DNA from: Ptiloglossa arizonensis | Lineage: Eukaryota; Arthropoda; Insecta; Hymenoptera; Colletidae | Length of the DNA stretch: 64,000 nt | Direction of reading: 5' to 3' | NCBI RefSeq assembly: GCF_051014685.1 | Contig: NW_027478979.1 | Span: 244,703-308,702, forward strand | Part shown: positions 49,240 through 62,800 of the stretch, in pieces | Layout: every line of letters begins with the position of its first letter | How positions within the stretch are numbered: the stretch's first letter is position 1 | The notes under the pieces: model-generated | Told to the model about the DNA's origin: nothing | Databases searched by the model: none | Seen by the model: only the letters and a program-made list of their open reading frames with translations | Program-made: the position numbers and the translations under genes

Positions 49240-51135
49240 CAGCCATATCTCGCGAACGGATTGACCAATCCGCAAAGTTTCTGTTGCATCTGAAAGTAGA
49301 AACTTGCCCCATTACAACGGTATGAGTAGTTTTCCCCTAGACCGTTCTAGTTATTCGTTTCGAACATCAGAACTGCGAAAATTTGGAGTTTCTCAAGCGT
49401 TTCTTACCTCAAAACTGCCATATCTCGCGAACCGATTGACCAATCCGCAAAGTTTCTGTTGCATCTGAAAGTAGAAACTAGCCCCATTACAACGGTATGA
49501 GTAGTTTTCCCCTAGACCGTTCTAGTTATTCGTTTCGAGCATCAGAACTGCGAAAATTTGGAGTTTCTCAAGCGTTTCTTACCTCAAAACTGCTATATCT
49601 CGCGAACGGATTGACCAATCCGCAAAGTTTCTGTTGCATCTGAAAGTAGAAACTAGCCCCATTACAACGGTATGAGTAGTTTTCCCCTAGACCGTTCTAG
49701 TTATTCGTTTCGAGCATCAGAACTGCGAAAATTTGGAGTTTCTCAAGCGTTTCATACCTCAAAACTGCCATATCTCGCGAACGGATTGACCAATCCGCAA
49801 AGTTTCTGTTGCATCTGAAAGTAGAAACTAGCCCCATTACAACGGTATGAGAAGTTTTCCCCTAGACCGTTCTAGTTATTCGTTTCGAGCATCAGAACTG
49901 CGAAAATTTGGAGTTTCGCAAGCGTTTCTTACTTCAAAACTGCCATATCTCGCGAACGGACTGACCAATCCGCAAAGTTTCTGTTGCATCTGAAAGTAGA
50001 AACTCGCCCCATTACAAAGGTATGAGTAGTTTTCCCCTAGACCGTTCTAGTTATTCGTTTCGAGCATCAGAACTGCGAAAATTTGGAGTTTCTCAAGCGT
50101 TTCTTACTTCAAAACTGCCATATCTCGCGAACGGACTGACCAATCCGCAAAGTTTCTGTTGCATCTGAAAGTAGAAACTAGCCCCATTACAACGGTATGA
50201 GTAGTTTTCCCCTAGACCGTTCTAGTTATTCGTTTCGAGCATCAGAACTGCGAAAATTTGGAGTTTCTCAAGCGTTTCTTACCTCAAAACTGCCATATCT
50301 CGCGAACGGATTGACCAATCCGCAAAGTTTCTGTTGCATCTGAAAGTAGAAACTAGCCCCATTACAAAGGTATGAGTAGTTTTCCCCTAGACCGTTCTAG
50401 CTATTCGTTTCGAGCATCAGAACTGCGAAAATTTGGAGTTTCTCAAGCGTTTCTTACCTCAAAACAGCCATATCTCGCGAACGGATTGACCAATCCGCAA
50501 AGTTTCTGTTGCATCTGAAAGTAGAAACTCGCCCCATTACAACGGTATGAGTAGTTTTCCCCTAGGCCGTTCTAGTTATTCGTTTCGAGCATCAGAACTG
50601 CGAAAATTTGGAGTTTCTCAAGCGTTTCTTACTTCAAAACTGCCATATCTCGCGAACGGACTGACCAATCCGCAAAGTTTCTGTTGCATCTGAAAGTAGA
50701 AACTAGCCCCATTACAACGGTATGAGTAGTTTTCCCCTAGGCCGTTCTAGTTATTCGTTTCGAGCATCAGAACTGCGAAAATTTGGAGTTTCTCAAGCGT
50801 TTCTTACTTCAAAACTGCCATATCTCGCGAACGGATTGACCAATCCGCAAAGTTTCTGTTGCATCTGAAAGTAGAATCTAGCCCCATTACAACGGTATGA
50901 GTAGTTTTCCCCTAGACCGTTCTAGTTATTCGTTTCGAGCATCAGAACTGCGAAAATTTGGAGTTCCTCAAGCGTTTCTTACCTCAAAACAGCCATATCT
51001 CGCGAACGGATTGACCAATCCGCAAAGTTTCTGTTGCATCTGAAAGTAGAAACTAGCCCCATTACAACGGTATGAGTAGTTTTCCCCTAGACCGTTCTAG
51101 TTATTCGTTTCGAGCATCAGAACTGCGAAAATTTG
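49240..51135. repeat. Block duplicated at an offset of 20 monomers (3,500 bp), copy 2
   Basis: This is the second copy of the block at 45,740. A five-monomer (875-bp) duplication sits just upstream: CAGCTATATC, GCTCCATTAC and AAAGG at 48,191 and again at 49,066, the latter just after a GAGTTTCGCA at 49,036. The same five-monomer spacing returns at 51,341 and 52,216. Confidence 0.85.
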
Positions 51136-52500
51136 GAGTTTCTCAAGCGTTTCTTACCTCAAAACTGCCATATCTCGCGAACGGATTGACCAATCCGCAA
51201 AGTTTCTGTTGCATCTGAAAGTAGAAACTAGCCCCATTACAACGGTATGAGTAGTTTTCCCCTAGACCGTTCTGGTTATTCGTTTCGAGCATCAGAACTG
51301 CGAAAATTTGGAGTTTCTCAAGCGTTTCTTACCTCAAAACAGCTATATCTCGCGAACGGATTGACCAATCCGCAAAGTTTCTGTTGCATCTGAAAGTAGA
51401 AACTAGCTCCATTACAAAGGTATGAGTAGTTTTCCCCTAGACCGTTCTAGTTATTCGTTTCGAGCATCAGAACTGCGAAAATTTGGAGTTTCTCAAGCGT
51501 TTCTTACCTCAAAACAGCCATATCTCGCGAACGGATTGACCAATCCGCAAAGTTTCTGTTGCATCTGAAAGTAGAAACTAGCCCCATTACAACGGTATGA
51601 GTAGTTTTCCCCTAGACCGTTCTGGTTATTCGTTTCGAGCATCAGAACTGCGAAAATTTGGAGTTTCTCAAGCGTTTCTTACCTCAAAACTGCCATATCT
51701 CGCGAACGGATTGACCAATCCGCAAAGTTTCTGTTGCATCTGAAAGTAGAAACTAGCCACATTACAACGGTATGAGTAGTTTTCCCCTAGGCCGTTCTAG
51801 TTATTCGTTTCGAGCATCAGAACTGCGAAAATTTGGAGTTTCTCAAGCGTTTCTTACTTCAAAACTGCCATATCTCGCGAACGGATTGACCAATCCGCAA
51901 AGTTTCTGTTGCATCTGAAAGTAGAAACTAGCCCCATTACAACGGTATGAGTAGTTTTCCCCTAGGCCGTTCTGGTTATTCGTTTCGAGCATCAGAACTG
52001 CGAAAATTTGGAGTTTCTCAAGCGTTTCTTACCTCAAAACTGCCATATCTCGCGAACGGATTGACCAATCCGCAAAGTTTCTGTTGCATCTGAAAGTAGA
52101 AACTAGCCCCATTACAACGGTATGAGTAGTTTTCCCCTAGACCGTTCTGGTTATTCGTTTCGAGCATCAGAACTGCGAAAATTTGGAGTTTCTCAAGCGT
52201 TTCTTACCTCAAAACAGCTATATCTCGCGAACGGATTGACCAATCAGCAAAGTTTCTGTTGCATCTGAAAGTAGAAACTAGCTCCATTACAAAGGTATGA
52301 GTAGTTTTCCCCTAGACCGTTCTAGTTATTCGTTTCGAGCATCAGAACTGCGAAAATTTGGAGTTTCTCAAGCGTTTCTTACCTCAAAACAGCCATATCT
52401 CGCGAACGGATTGACCAATCCGCAAAGTTTCTGTTGCATCTGAAAGTAGAAACTAGCCCCATTACAACGGTATGAGTAGTTTTCCCCTAGACCGTTCTAG

Positions 52501-55500
52501 TTACTCGTTTCGAGCATCAGAACTGCGAAAATTTGGAGTTTCTCAAGCGTTTCTTACCTCAAAACTGCCATATCTCGCGAACGGATTGACCAATCCGAAA
52601 AGTTTCTGTTGCATCTGAAAGTAGAAACTAGCCCCATTACAACGGTATGAGTAGTTTTCCCCTAGACCGTTCTGGTTATTCGTTTCGAGCATCAGAACTG
52701 CGAAAATTTGGAGTTTCTCAAGCGTTTCTTACCTCAAAACTGCCATATCTCGCGAACGGATTGACCAATCCGAAAAGTTTCTGTTGCATCTGAAAGTAGA
52801 AACTAGCCCCATTACAACGGTATGAGTAGTTTTCCCCTAGACCGTTCTGGTTATTCGTTTCGAGCATCAGAACTGCGAAAATTTGGAGTTTCTCAAGCGT
52901 TTCTTACCTCAAAACTGCCATATCTCGCGAACGGATTGACCAATCCGCAAAGTTTCTGTTGCATCTGAAAGTAGAAACTAGCCCCATTACAACGGTATGA
53001 GTAGTTTTCCCCTAGGCCGTTCTAGTTATTCGTTTCGAGCATCAGAACTGCGAAAATTTGGAGTTTCTCAAGCGTTTCTTACTTCAAAACTGCCATATCT
53101 CGCGAACGGATTGACCAATCCGCAAAGTTTCTGTTGCATCTGAAAGTAGAATCTAGCCCCATTACAACGGTATGAGTAGTTTTCCCCTAGACCGTTCTAG
53201 TTATTCGTTTCGAGCATCAGAACTGCGAAAATTTGGAGTTCCTCAAGCGTTTCTTACCTCAAAACAGCCATATCTCGCGAACGGATTGACAAATCCGCAA
53301 AGTTTCTGTTGCATCTGAAAGTAGAAACTAGCCCCATTACAACGGTATGAGTAGTTTTCCCCTAGACCGTTCTAGTTATTCGTTTCGAGCATCAGAACTG
53401 CGAAAATTTGGAGTTTGTCAAGCGTTTCTTACCTCAAAACTGCCATATCTCGCGAACGGATTGACCAATCCGAAAAGTTTCTGTTGCATCTGAAAGTAGA
53501 AACTAGCCCCATTACAACGGTATGAGTAGTTTTCCCCTAGACCGTTCTGGTTATTCGTTTCGAGCATCAGAACTGCGAAAATTTGGAGTTTCTCAAGCGT
53601 TCCTTACCTCAAAACTGCCATATCTCGCGAACGGATTGACCAATCCGCAAAGTTTCTGTTGCATCTGAAAGTAGAAACTAGCCCATTACAACGGTATGAG
53701 TAGTTTTCCCCTAGGCCGTTCTGGTTATTCGTTTCGAGCATCAGAACTGCGAAAATTTGGAGTTTCTCAAGCGTTTCTTACCTCAAAACTGCCATATCTC
53801 GCGAACGGATTGACCAATCCGCAAAGTTTCTGTTGCATCTGAAAGTAGAAACTAGCCCATTACAACGGTATGAGTAGTTTTCCCCTAGACCGTTCTGGTT
53901 ATTCGTTTCGAGCATCAGAACTGCGAAAATTTGGAGTTTCTCAAGCGTTTCTTACCTCAAAACAGCCATATCTCGCGAACGGATTGACCAATCCGCAAAG
54001 TTTCTGTTGCATCTGAAAGTAGAAACTAGCTCCATTACAAAGGTATGAGTAGTTTTCCCCTAGACCGTTCTAGTTATTCGTTTCGAGCATCAGAACTGCG
54101 AAAATTTGGAGTTTCTCAAGCGTTTCTTACCTCAAAACAGCCATATCTCGCGAACGGATTGACCAATCCGCAAAGTTTCTGTTGCATCTGAAAGTAGAAA
54201 CTAGCCCCATTACAACGGTATGAGTAGTTTTCCCCTAGACCGTTCTAGTTACTCGTTTCGAGCATCAGAACTGCGAAAATTTGGAGTTTCCTCAAGCGTT
54301 TCTTACCTCAAAACTGCCATATCTCGCGAACGGATTGACCAATCCGAAAAGTTTCTGTTGCATCTGAAAGTAGAAACTAGCCCCATTACAACGGTATGAG
54401 TAGTTTTCCCCTAGACCGTTCTGGTTATTCGTTTCGAGCATCAGAACTGCGAAAATTTGGAGTTTCTCAAGCGTTTCTTACCTCAAAACAGCCATATCTC
54501 GCGAACGGATTGACCAATCCGAAAAGTTTCTGTTGCATCTGAAAGTAGAAACTAGCCCCATTACAACGGTATGAGTAGTTTTCCCCTAGACCGTTCTGGT
54601 TATTCGTTTCGAGCATCAGAACTGCGAAAATTTGGAGTTTCTCAAGCGTTTCTTACCTCAAAACTGCCATATCTCGCGAACGGATTGACCAATCCGCAAA
54701 GTTTCTGTTGCATCTGAAAGTAGAAACTAGCCCCATTACAACGGTATGAGTAGTTTTCCCCTAGACCGTTCTGGTTATTCGTTTCGAGCATCAGAACTGC
54801 GAAAATTTGGAGTTTCTCAAGCGTTTCTTACCTCAAAACTGCCATATCTCGCGAACGGATTGACCAATCCGCAAAGTTTCTGTTGCATCTGAAAGTAGAA
54901 ACTAGCCCCATTACAACGGTATGAGTAGTTTTTCCCCTAGACCGTTCTGGTTATTCGTTTCGAGCATCAGAACTGCGAAAATTTGGAGTTTCTCAAGCGT
55001 TTCTTACCTCAAAACTGCCATATCTCGCGAACGGATTGACCAATCCGCAAAGTTTCTGTTGCATCTGAAAGTAGAAACTAGCCCCATTACAACGGTATGA
55101 GTAGTTTTCCCCTAGACCGTTCTAGTTATTCGTTTCGAGCATCAGAACTGCGAAAATTTGGAGTTTCTCAAGCGTTTCTTACCTCAAAACTGCCATATCT
55201 CGCGAACGGATTGACCAATCCGCAAAGTTTCTGTTGCATCTGAAAGTAGAAACTAGCCCCATTACAACCGGTATGAGTAGTTTTCCCCTAGGGCCGTTCT
55301 AGTTATTCGTTTCGAGCATCAGAACTGCGAAAATTTGGAGTTTCTCAAGCGTTTCTTACCTCAAAACTGCTATATCTCGCGAACGGATTGACCAATCCGC
55401 AAAGTTTCTGTTGCATCTGAAAGTAGAAACTAGCCCCATTACAACGGTATGAGTAGTTTTGCCCTAGGCCGTTCTAGTTATTCGTTTCGAGCATCAGAAC

Positions 55501-58500
55501 TGCGAAAATTTGGAGTTTCTCAAGCGTTTCTTACCTCCAAACTGCCATATCTCGCGAACGGATTGACCAATCCGCAAAGTTTCTGTTACATCTGAAAGTA
55601 GAATCTAGCCCCATTACAACGGTATGAGTAGTTTTCCCCTAGACCGTTCTAGTTATTCGTTTCGAGCATCAGAACTGCGAAAATTTGGAGTTCCTCAAGC
55701 GTTTCTTACCTCAAAACAGCCATATCTCGCGAACGGATTGACCAATCCGCAAAGTTTCTGTTTGCATCTGAAAGTAGAAACTAGCTCCATTACAAAGGTA
55801 TGAGTAGTTTTCCCCTAGACCGTTCTAGTTATTCGTTTCGAGCATCAGAACTGCGAAAATTTGGAGTTTCTCAAGCGTTTCTTACCTCAAAACAGCCATA
55901 TCTCGCGAACGGATTGACCAATCCGCAAAGTTTCTGTTGCATCTGAAAGTAGAAACTAGCCCCATTACAACGGTATGAGTAGTTTTCCCCTAGACCGTTC
56001 TAGTTACTCGTTTCGAGCATCAGAACTGCGAAAATTTGGAGTTTCTCAAGCGTTTCTTACCTCAAAACTGCCATATCTCGCGAACGGATTGACCAATCCG
56101 AAAAGTTTCTGTTGCATCTGAAAGTAGAAACTAGCCCCATTACAACGGTATGAGTAGTTTTCCCCTAGACCGTTCTGGTTATTCGTTCGAGCATCAGAAC
56201 TGCGAAAATTTGGAGTTTCTCAAGCGTTTCTTACCTCAAAACTGCCATATCTCGCGAACGGATTGACCAATCCGAAAAGCTTCTGTTGCATCTGAAAGTA
56301 GAAACTAGCCCCATTACAACGGTATGAGTAGTTTTCCCCTAGACCGTTCTGGTTATTCGTTTCGAGCATCAGAACTGCGAAAATTTGGAGTTTCTCAAGC
56401 GTTTCTTACCTCAAAACTGCCATATCTCGCGAACGGATTGACCAATCCGCAAAGTTTCTGTTGCATCTGAAAGTAGAAACTAGCCCCATTACAACGGTAT
56501 GAGTAGTTTTCCCCTAGACCGTTCTGGTTATTCGTTTCGAGCATCAGAACTGCGAAAATTTGGAGTTTCTCAAGCGTTTCTTACCTCAAAACTGCCATAT
56601 CTCGCGAACGGATTGACCAATCCGCAAAGTTTCTGTTGCATCTGAAAGTAGAAACTAGCCCCATTACAACGGTATGAGTAGTTTTCCCCTAGACCGTTCT
56701 GGTTATTCGTTTCGAGCATCAGAACTGCGAAAATTTGGAGTTTCTCAAGCGTTTCTTACCTCAAAACTGCCATATCTCGCGAACGGATTGACCAATCCGC
56801 AAAGTTTCTGTTGCATCTGAAAGTAGAAACTAGCCCCATTACAACGGTATGAGTAGTTTTCCCCTAGACCGTTCTAGTTATTCGTTTCGAGCATCAGAAC
56901 TGCGAAAATTTGGAGTTTCTCAAGCGTTTCTTACCTCAAAACTGCCATATCTCGCGAACGGATTGACCAATCCGCAAAGTTTCTGTTGCATCTGAAAGTA
57001 GAAACTAGCCCCATTACAACGGTATGAGTAGTTTTCCCCTAGGACCGTTCTAGTTATTCGTTTCGAGCATCAGAACTGCGAAAATTTGGAGTTTCTCAAG
57101 CGTTTCTTACCTCAAGACTGCCATATCTCGCGAACGGATTGACCAATCCGCAAAGTTTCTGTTGCATCTGAAAGTAGAAACTAGCCCCATTACAACGGTA
57201 TGAGTAGTTTTGCCCTAGGCCGTTCTAGTTATTCGTTTCGAGCATCAGAACTGCGAAAATTTGGAGTTTCTCAAGCGTTTCTTACCTCCAAACTGCATAT
57301 CTCGCGAACGGATTGACCAATCCGCAAAGTTTCTGTTACATCTGAAAGTAGAATCTAGCCCCATTACAACGGTATGAGTAGTTTTCCCTTAGACCGTTCT
57401 AGTTATTCGTTTCGAGCATCAGAACTGCGAAAATTTGGAGTTCCTCAAGCGTTTCTTACCTCAAAACAGCCATATCTCGCGAACGGATTGACCAATCCGC
57501 AAAGTTTCTGTTGCATCTGAAAGTAGAAACTAGCCCCATTACAACGGTATGAGTAGTTTTCCCCTAGACCGTTCTAGTTATTCGTTTCGAGCATCAGAAC
57601 TGCGAAAATTTGGAGTTTGCTCAAGCGTTTCTTACCTCAAAACTGCCATATCTCGCGAACGGATTGACAATCCGAAAAGTTTCTGTTGCATCTGAAAGTA
57701 GAAACTAGCCCCATTACAACGGTATGAGTAGTTTTCCCCTAGACCGTTCTGGTTATTCGTTTCGAGCATCAGAACTGCGAAAATTTGGAGTTTCTCAAGC
57801 GTTTCCTTACCTCAAAACTGCCATATCTCGCGAACGGATTGACCAATCCGCAAAGTTTCTGTTGGCATCTGAAAGTAGAAACTAGCCCCATTACAACGGT
57901 ATGAGTAGTTTTCCCCTAGCCGTTCTGGTTATTCGTTTCGAGCATCAGAACTGCGAAAATTTGGAGTTTCTCAAGCGTTCTTACCTCAAAACTGCCATAT
58001 CTCGCGAACGGATTGACCAATCCGCAAAGTTTCTGTTGCATCTGAAAGTAGAAACTAGCCCCATTACAACGGTATGAGTAGTTTTCCCCTAGACCGTTCT
58101 GGTTATTCGTTTCGAGCATCAGAACTGCGAAAATTTGGAGTTTCTCAAGCGTTTCTTACCTCAAACAGCCATATCTCGCGAACGGATTGACCAATCCGCA
58201 AAGTTTCTGTTGCATCTGAAAGTAGAAACTAGCTCCATTACAAAGGTATGAGTAGTTTTCCCCTAGACCGTTCTAGTTATTCGTTTCGAGCATCAGAACT
58301 GCGAAAATTTGGAGTTTCTCAAGCGTTTCTTACCTCAAAACAGCCATATCTCGCGAACGGATTGACCAATCCGCAAAGTTTCTGTTGCATCTGAAAGTAG
58401 AAACTAGCCCATTACAACGGTATGAGTAGTTTTCCCCTAGACCGTTCTAGTTACTCGTTTCGAGCATCAGAACTGCGAAAATTTGGAGTTTCTCAAGCGT

Positions 58501-59846
58501 TTCTTACCTCAAAACTGCATATCTCGCGAACGGATTGACCAATCCGAAAAGTTTCTGTTGCATCTGAAAGTAGAAACTAGCCCCATTACAACGGTATGAG
58601 TAGTTTTCCCCTAGACCGTTCTGGTTATTCGTTTCGAGCATCAGAACTGCGAAAATTTGGAGTTTCTCAAGCGTTTCTTACCTCAAAACTGCCATATCTC
58701 GCGAACGGATTGACCAATCCGAAAAGTTTCTGTTGCATCTGAAAGTAGAAACTAGCCCCATTACAACGGTATGAGTAGTTTTCCCCTAGACCGTTCTGGT
58801 TATTCGTTTCGAGCATCAGAACTGCGAAAATTTGGAGTTTCTCAAGCGTTTCTTACCTCAAAACTGCCATATCTCGCGAACGGATTGACCAATCCGCAAA
58901 GTTTCTGTTGCATCTGAAAGTAGAAACTAGCCCCATTACAACGGTATGAGTAGTTTTCCCTAGACCGTTCTGGTTATTCGTTTCGAGCATCAGAACTGCG
59001 AAAATTTGGAGTTTCTCAAGCGTTTCTTACCTCAAAACTGCATATCTCGCGAACGGATTGACCAATCCGCAAAGTTTCTGTTGCATCTGAAAGTAGAAAC
59101 TAGCCCCATTACAACGGTATGAGTAGTTTTCCCCTAGACCGTTCTGGTTATTCGTTTCGAGCATCAGAACTGCGAAAATTTGGAGTTTCTCAAGCGTTTC
59201 TTACCTCAAAACTGCCATATCTCGCGAACGGATTGACCAATCCGCAAAGTTTCTGTTGCATCTGAAAGTAGAAACTAGCCCATTACAACGGTATGAGTAG
59301 TTTTCCCCTAGACCGTTCTAGTTATTCGTTTCGAGCATCAGAACTGCGAAAATTTGGAGTTTCTCAAGCGTTTCTTACCTCAAAACTGCCATATCTCGCG
59401 AACGGATTGACCAATCCGCAAAGTTTCTGTTGCATCTGAAAGTAGAAACTAGCCCCATTACAACGGTATGAGTAGTTTTCCCTAGACCGTTCTGGTTATT
59501 CGTTTCGAGCATCAGAACTGCGAAAATTTGGAGTTTCTCAAGCGTTTCTTACCTCAAAACAGCCATATCTCGCGAACGGATTGACCAATCCGCAAAGTTT
59601 CTGTTGCATCTGAAAGTAGAAACTAGCTCCATTACAAAGGTATGAGTAGTTTTCCCCTAGACCGTTCTAGTTATTCGTTTCGAGCATCAGAACTGCGAAA
59701 ATTTGGAGTTTCTCAAGCGTTTCTTACCTCAAAACAGCCATATCTCGCGAACGGATTGACCAATCCGCAAAGTTTCTGTTGCATCTGAAAGTAGAAACTA
59801 GCCCCATTACAACGGTATGAGTAGTTTTCCCCTAGACCGTTCTAGT
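52501..59846. repeat. TTACTCG-marked blocks of 10, 10, 14 and 8 monomers
   Basis: The rare variant TTACTCG (for TTATTCG) occurs at 52,501, 54,249, 56,004, 58,451 and 59,846. Each is followed by a run of TTCTGG monomers with CCGAAAAG, and preceded by AAAACAGCC and AGCTCCATTACAAAGG monomers. Spacings of 1,748, 1,755, 2,447 and 1,395 bp correspond to 10, 10, 14 and 8 monomers after correcting for local 1-bp indels. Confidence 0.82.
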
Positions 59847-62800
59847 TACTCGTTTCGAGCATCAGAACTGCGAAAATTTGGAGTTTCTCAAGCGTTTCTT
59901 ACCTCAAAACTGCCATATCTCGCGAACGGATTGACCAATCCGAAAAGTTTCTGTTGCATCTGAAAGTAGAAACTAGCCCCATTACAACGGTATGAGTAGT
60001 TTTCCCCTAGACCGTTCTGGTTATTCGTTTCGAGCATCAGAACTGCGAAAATTTGGAGTTTCTCAAGCGTTTCTTACCTCAAACTGCCATATCTCGCGAA
60101 CGGATTGACCAATCCGAAAAGTTTCTGTTGCATCTGAAAGTAGAAACTAGCCCCATTACAACGGTATGAGTAGTTTTCCCTAGACCGTTCTGGTTATTCG
60201 TTTCGAGCATCAGAACTGCGAAAATTTGGAGTTTCTCAAGCGTTTCTTACCTCAAAACTGCCATATCTCGCGAACGGATTGACCAATCCGCAAAGTTTCT
60301 GTTGCATCTGAAAGTAGAAACTAGCCCCATTACAACGGTATGAGTAGTTTTCCCCTAGACCGTTCTGGTTATTCGTTTCGAGCATCAGAACTGCGAAAAT
60401 TTGGAGTTTCTCAAGCGTTTCTTACCTCAAAACTGCCATATCTCGCGAACGGATTGACCAATCCGCAAAGTTTCTGTTGCATCTGAAAGTAGAAACTAGC
60501 CCCATTACAACGGTATGAGTAGTTTCCCCCTAGACCGTTCTGGTTATTCGTTTCGAGCATCAGAACTGCGAAAATTTGGAGTTTCTCAAGCGTTTCTTAC
60601 CTCAAAACTGCCATATCTCGCGAACGGATTGACCAATCCGCAAAGTTTCTGTTGCATCTGAAAGTAGAAACTAGCCCCATTACAACGGTATGAGTAGTTT
60701 TCCCCTAGACCGTTCTAGTTATTCGTTTCGAGCATCAGAACTGCGAAAATTTGGAGTTTCTCAAGCGTTTCTTACCTCAAAACTGCCATATCTCGCGAAC
60801 GGATTGACCAATCCGCAAAGTTTCTGTTGCATCTGAAAGTAGAAACTAGCCCCATTACAACGGTATGAGTAGTTTTCCCCTAGGCCGTTCTAGTTATTCG
60901 TTTCGAGCATCAGAACTGCGAAAATTTGGAGTTTCTCAAGCGTTTCTTACCTCAAAACTGCCATATCTCGCGAACGGATTGACCAATCCGCAAAGTTTCT
61001 GTTGCATCTGAAAGTAGAAACTAGCCCCATTACAACGGTATGAGTAGTTTGCCCTAGGCCGTTCTAGTTATTCGTTTCGAGCATCAGAACTGCGAAAATT
61101 GGAGTTTCTCAAGCGTTTCTTACCTCAAACTGCCATATCTCGCGAACGGATTGACCAATCCGCAAAGTTTCTGTTACATCTGAAAGTAGAATCTAGCCCC
61201 ATTACAACGGTATGAGTAGTTTTCCCCTAGACCGTTCTAGTTATTCGTTTCGAGCATCAGAACTGCGAAAATTTGGAGTTTCTCAAGCGTTTCTTACCTC
61301 AAAACTGCCATATCTCGCGAACGGATTGACCAATCCGCAAAGTTTCTGTTGCATCTGAAAGTAGAAACTAGCCCCATTACAACGGTATGAGTAGTTTTCC
61401 CCTAGGCCGTTCTAGTTATTCGTTTCGAGCATCAGAACTGCGAAAATTTGGAGTTTCTCAAGCGTTTCTTACCTCAAAACTGCCATATCTCGCGAACGGA
61501 TTGACCAATCCGCAAAGTTTCTGTTGCATCTGAAAGTAGAAACTAGCCCCATTACAACGGTATGAGTAGTTTTGCCCTAGGCCGTTCTAGTTATTCGTTT
61601 CGAGCATCAGAACTGCGAAAATTTGGAGTTTCTCAAGCGTTTCTTACCTCCAAACTGCCATATCTCGCGAACGGATTGACCAATCCGCAAAGTTTCTGTT
61701 GCATCTGAAAGTAGAAACTAGCCCCATTACAACGGTATGAGTAGTTTTCCCCTAGACCGTTCTAGTTATTCGTTTCGAGCATCAGAACTGCGAAAATTTG
61801 GAGTTTCTCAAGCGTTTCTTACCTCAAAACTGCCATATCTCGCGAACGGATTGACCAATCCGCAAAGTTTCTGTTGCATCTGAAAGTAGAAACTAGCCCC
61901 ATTACAACGGTATGAGTAGTTTTCCCCTAGGCCGTTCTAGTTATTCGTTTCGAGCATCAGAACTGCGAAAATTTGGAGTTTCTCAAGCGTTTCTTACCTC
62001 GAAACTGCCATATCTCGCGAACGGATTGACCAATCCGCAAGTTTCTGTTGCATCTGAAAGTAGAAACTAGCCCCATTACAACGGTATGAGTAGTTTTTCC
62101 CTAGGCCGTTCTAGTTATTCGTTTCGAGCATCAGAACTGCGAAAATTTGGAGTTTCTCAAGCGTTTCTTACCTCCAAACTGCCATATCTCGCGAACGGAT
62201 TGACCAATCCGAAAAGTTTCTGTTGCATCTGAAAGTAGAAACTAGCCCCATTACAACGGTATGAGTAGTTTTCCCCTAGACCGTTCTAGTTATTCGTTTC
62301 GAGCATCAGAACTGCGAAAATTTGGAGTTTCTCAAGCGTTTCTTACCTCAAAACTGCCATATCTCGCGAACGGATTGACCAATCGCAAAGTTTCTGTTGC
62401 ATCTGAAAGTAGAAACTAGCCCCATTACAACGGTATGAGTAGTTTTCCCCTAGACCGTTCTAGTTATTCGTTTCGAGCATCAGAACTGCGAAAATTTGGA
62501 GTTTCTCAAGCGTTTCTTACCTCCAAACTGCCATATCTCGCGAACGGATTGACCAATCCGCAAAGTTTCTGTTGCATCTGAAAGTAGAAACTAGCCCCAT
62601 TACAACGGTATGAGTAGTTTTCCCCTAGCACCGTTCTAGTTATTCGTTTCGAGCATCAGAACTGCGAAAATTTGGAGTTTCTCAAGCGTTTCTTACCTCA
62701 AAACTGCCATATCTCGCGAACGGATTGACCAATCCGCAAAGTTTCTGTTGCATCTGAAAGTAGAAACTAGCCCCATTACAACGGTATGAGTAGTTTTCCC

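Larger units (their letters stand above)
12595..53545. repeat. Perfect-register block: 234 monomers of exactly 175 bp
   Basis: Monomer starts fall on 12,595 + 175n throughout. I checked 13,120, 13,295, 13,470, 13,995, 14,870, 46,720 and 53,545, and all marker pairs inside the block differ by whole multiples of 175. The net indel count over 40,950 bp is zero. Substitution variants are present, so the copies are not simply identical. Confidence 0.88.
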
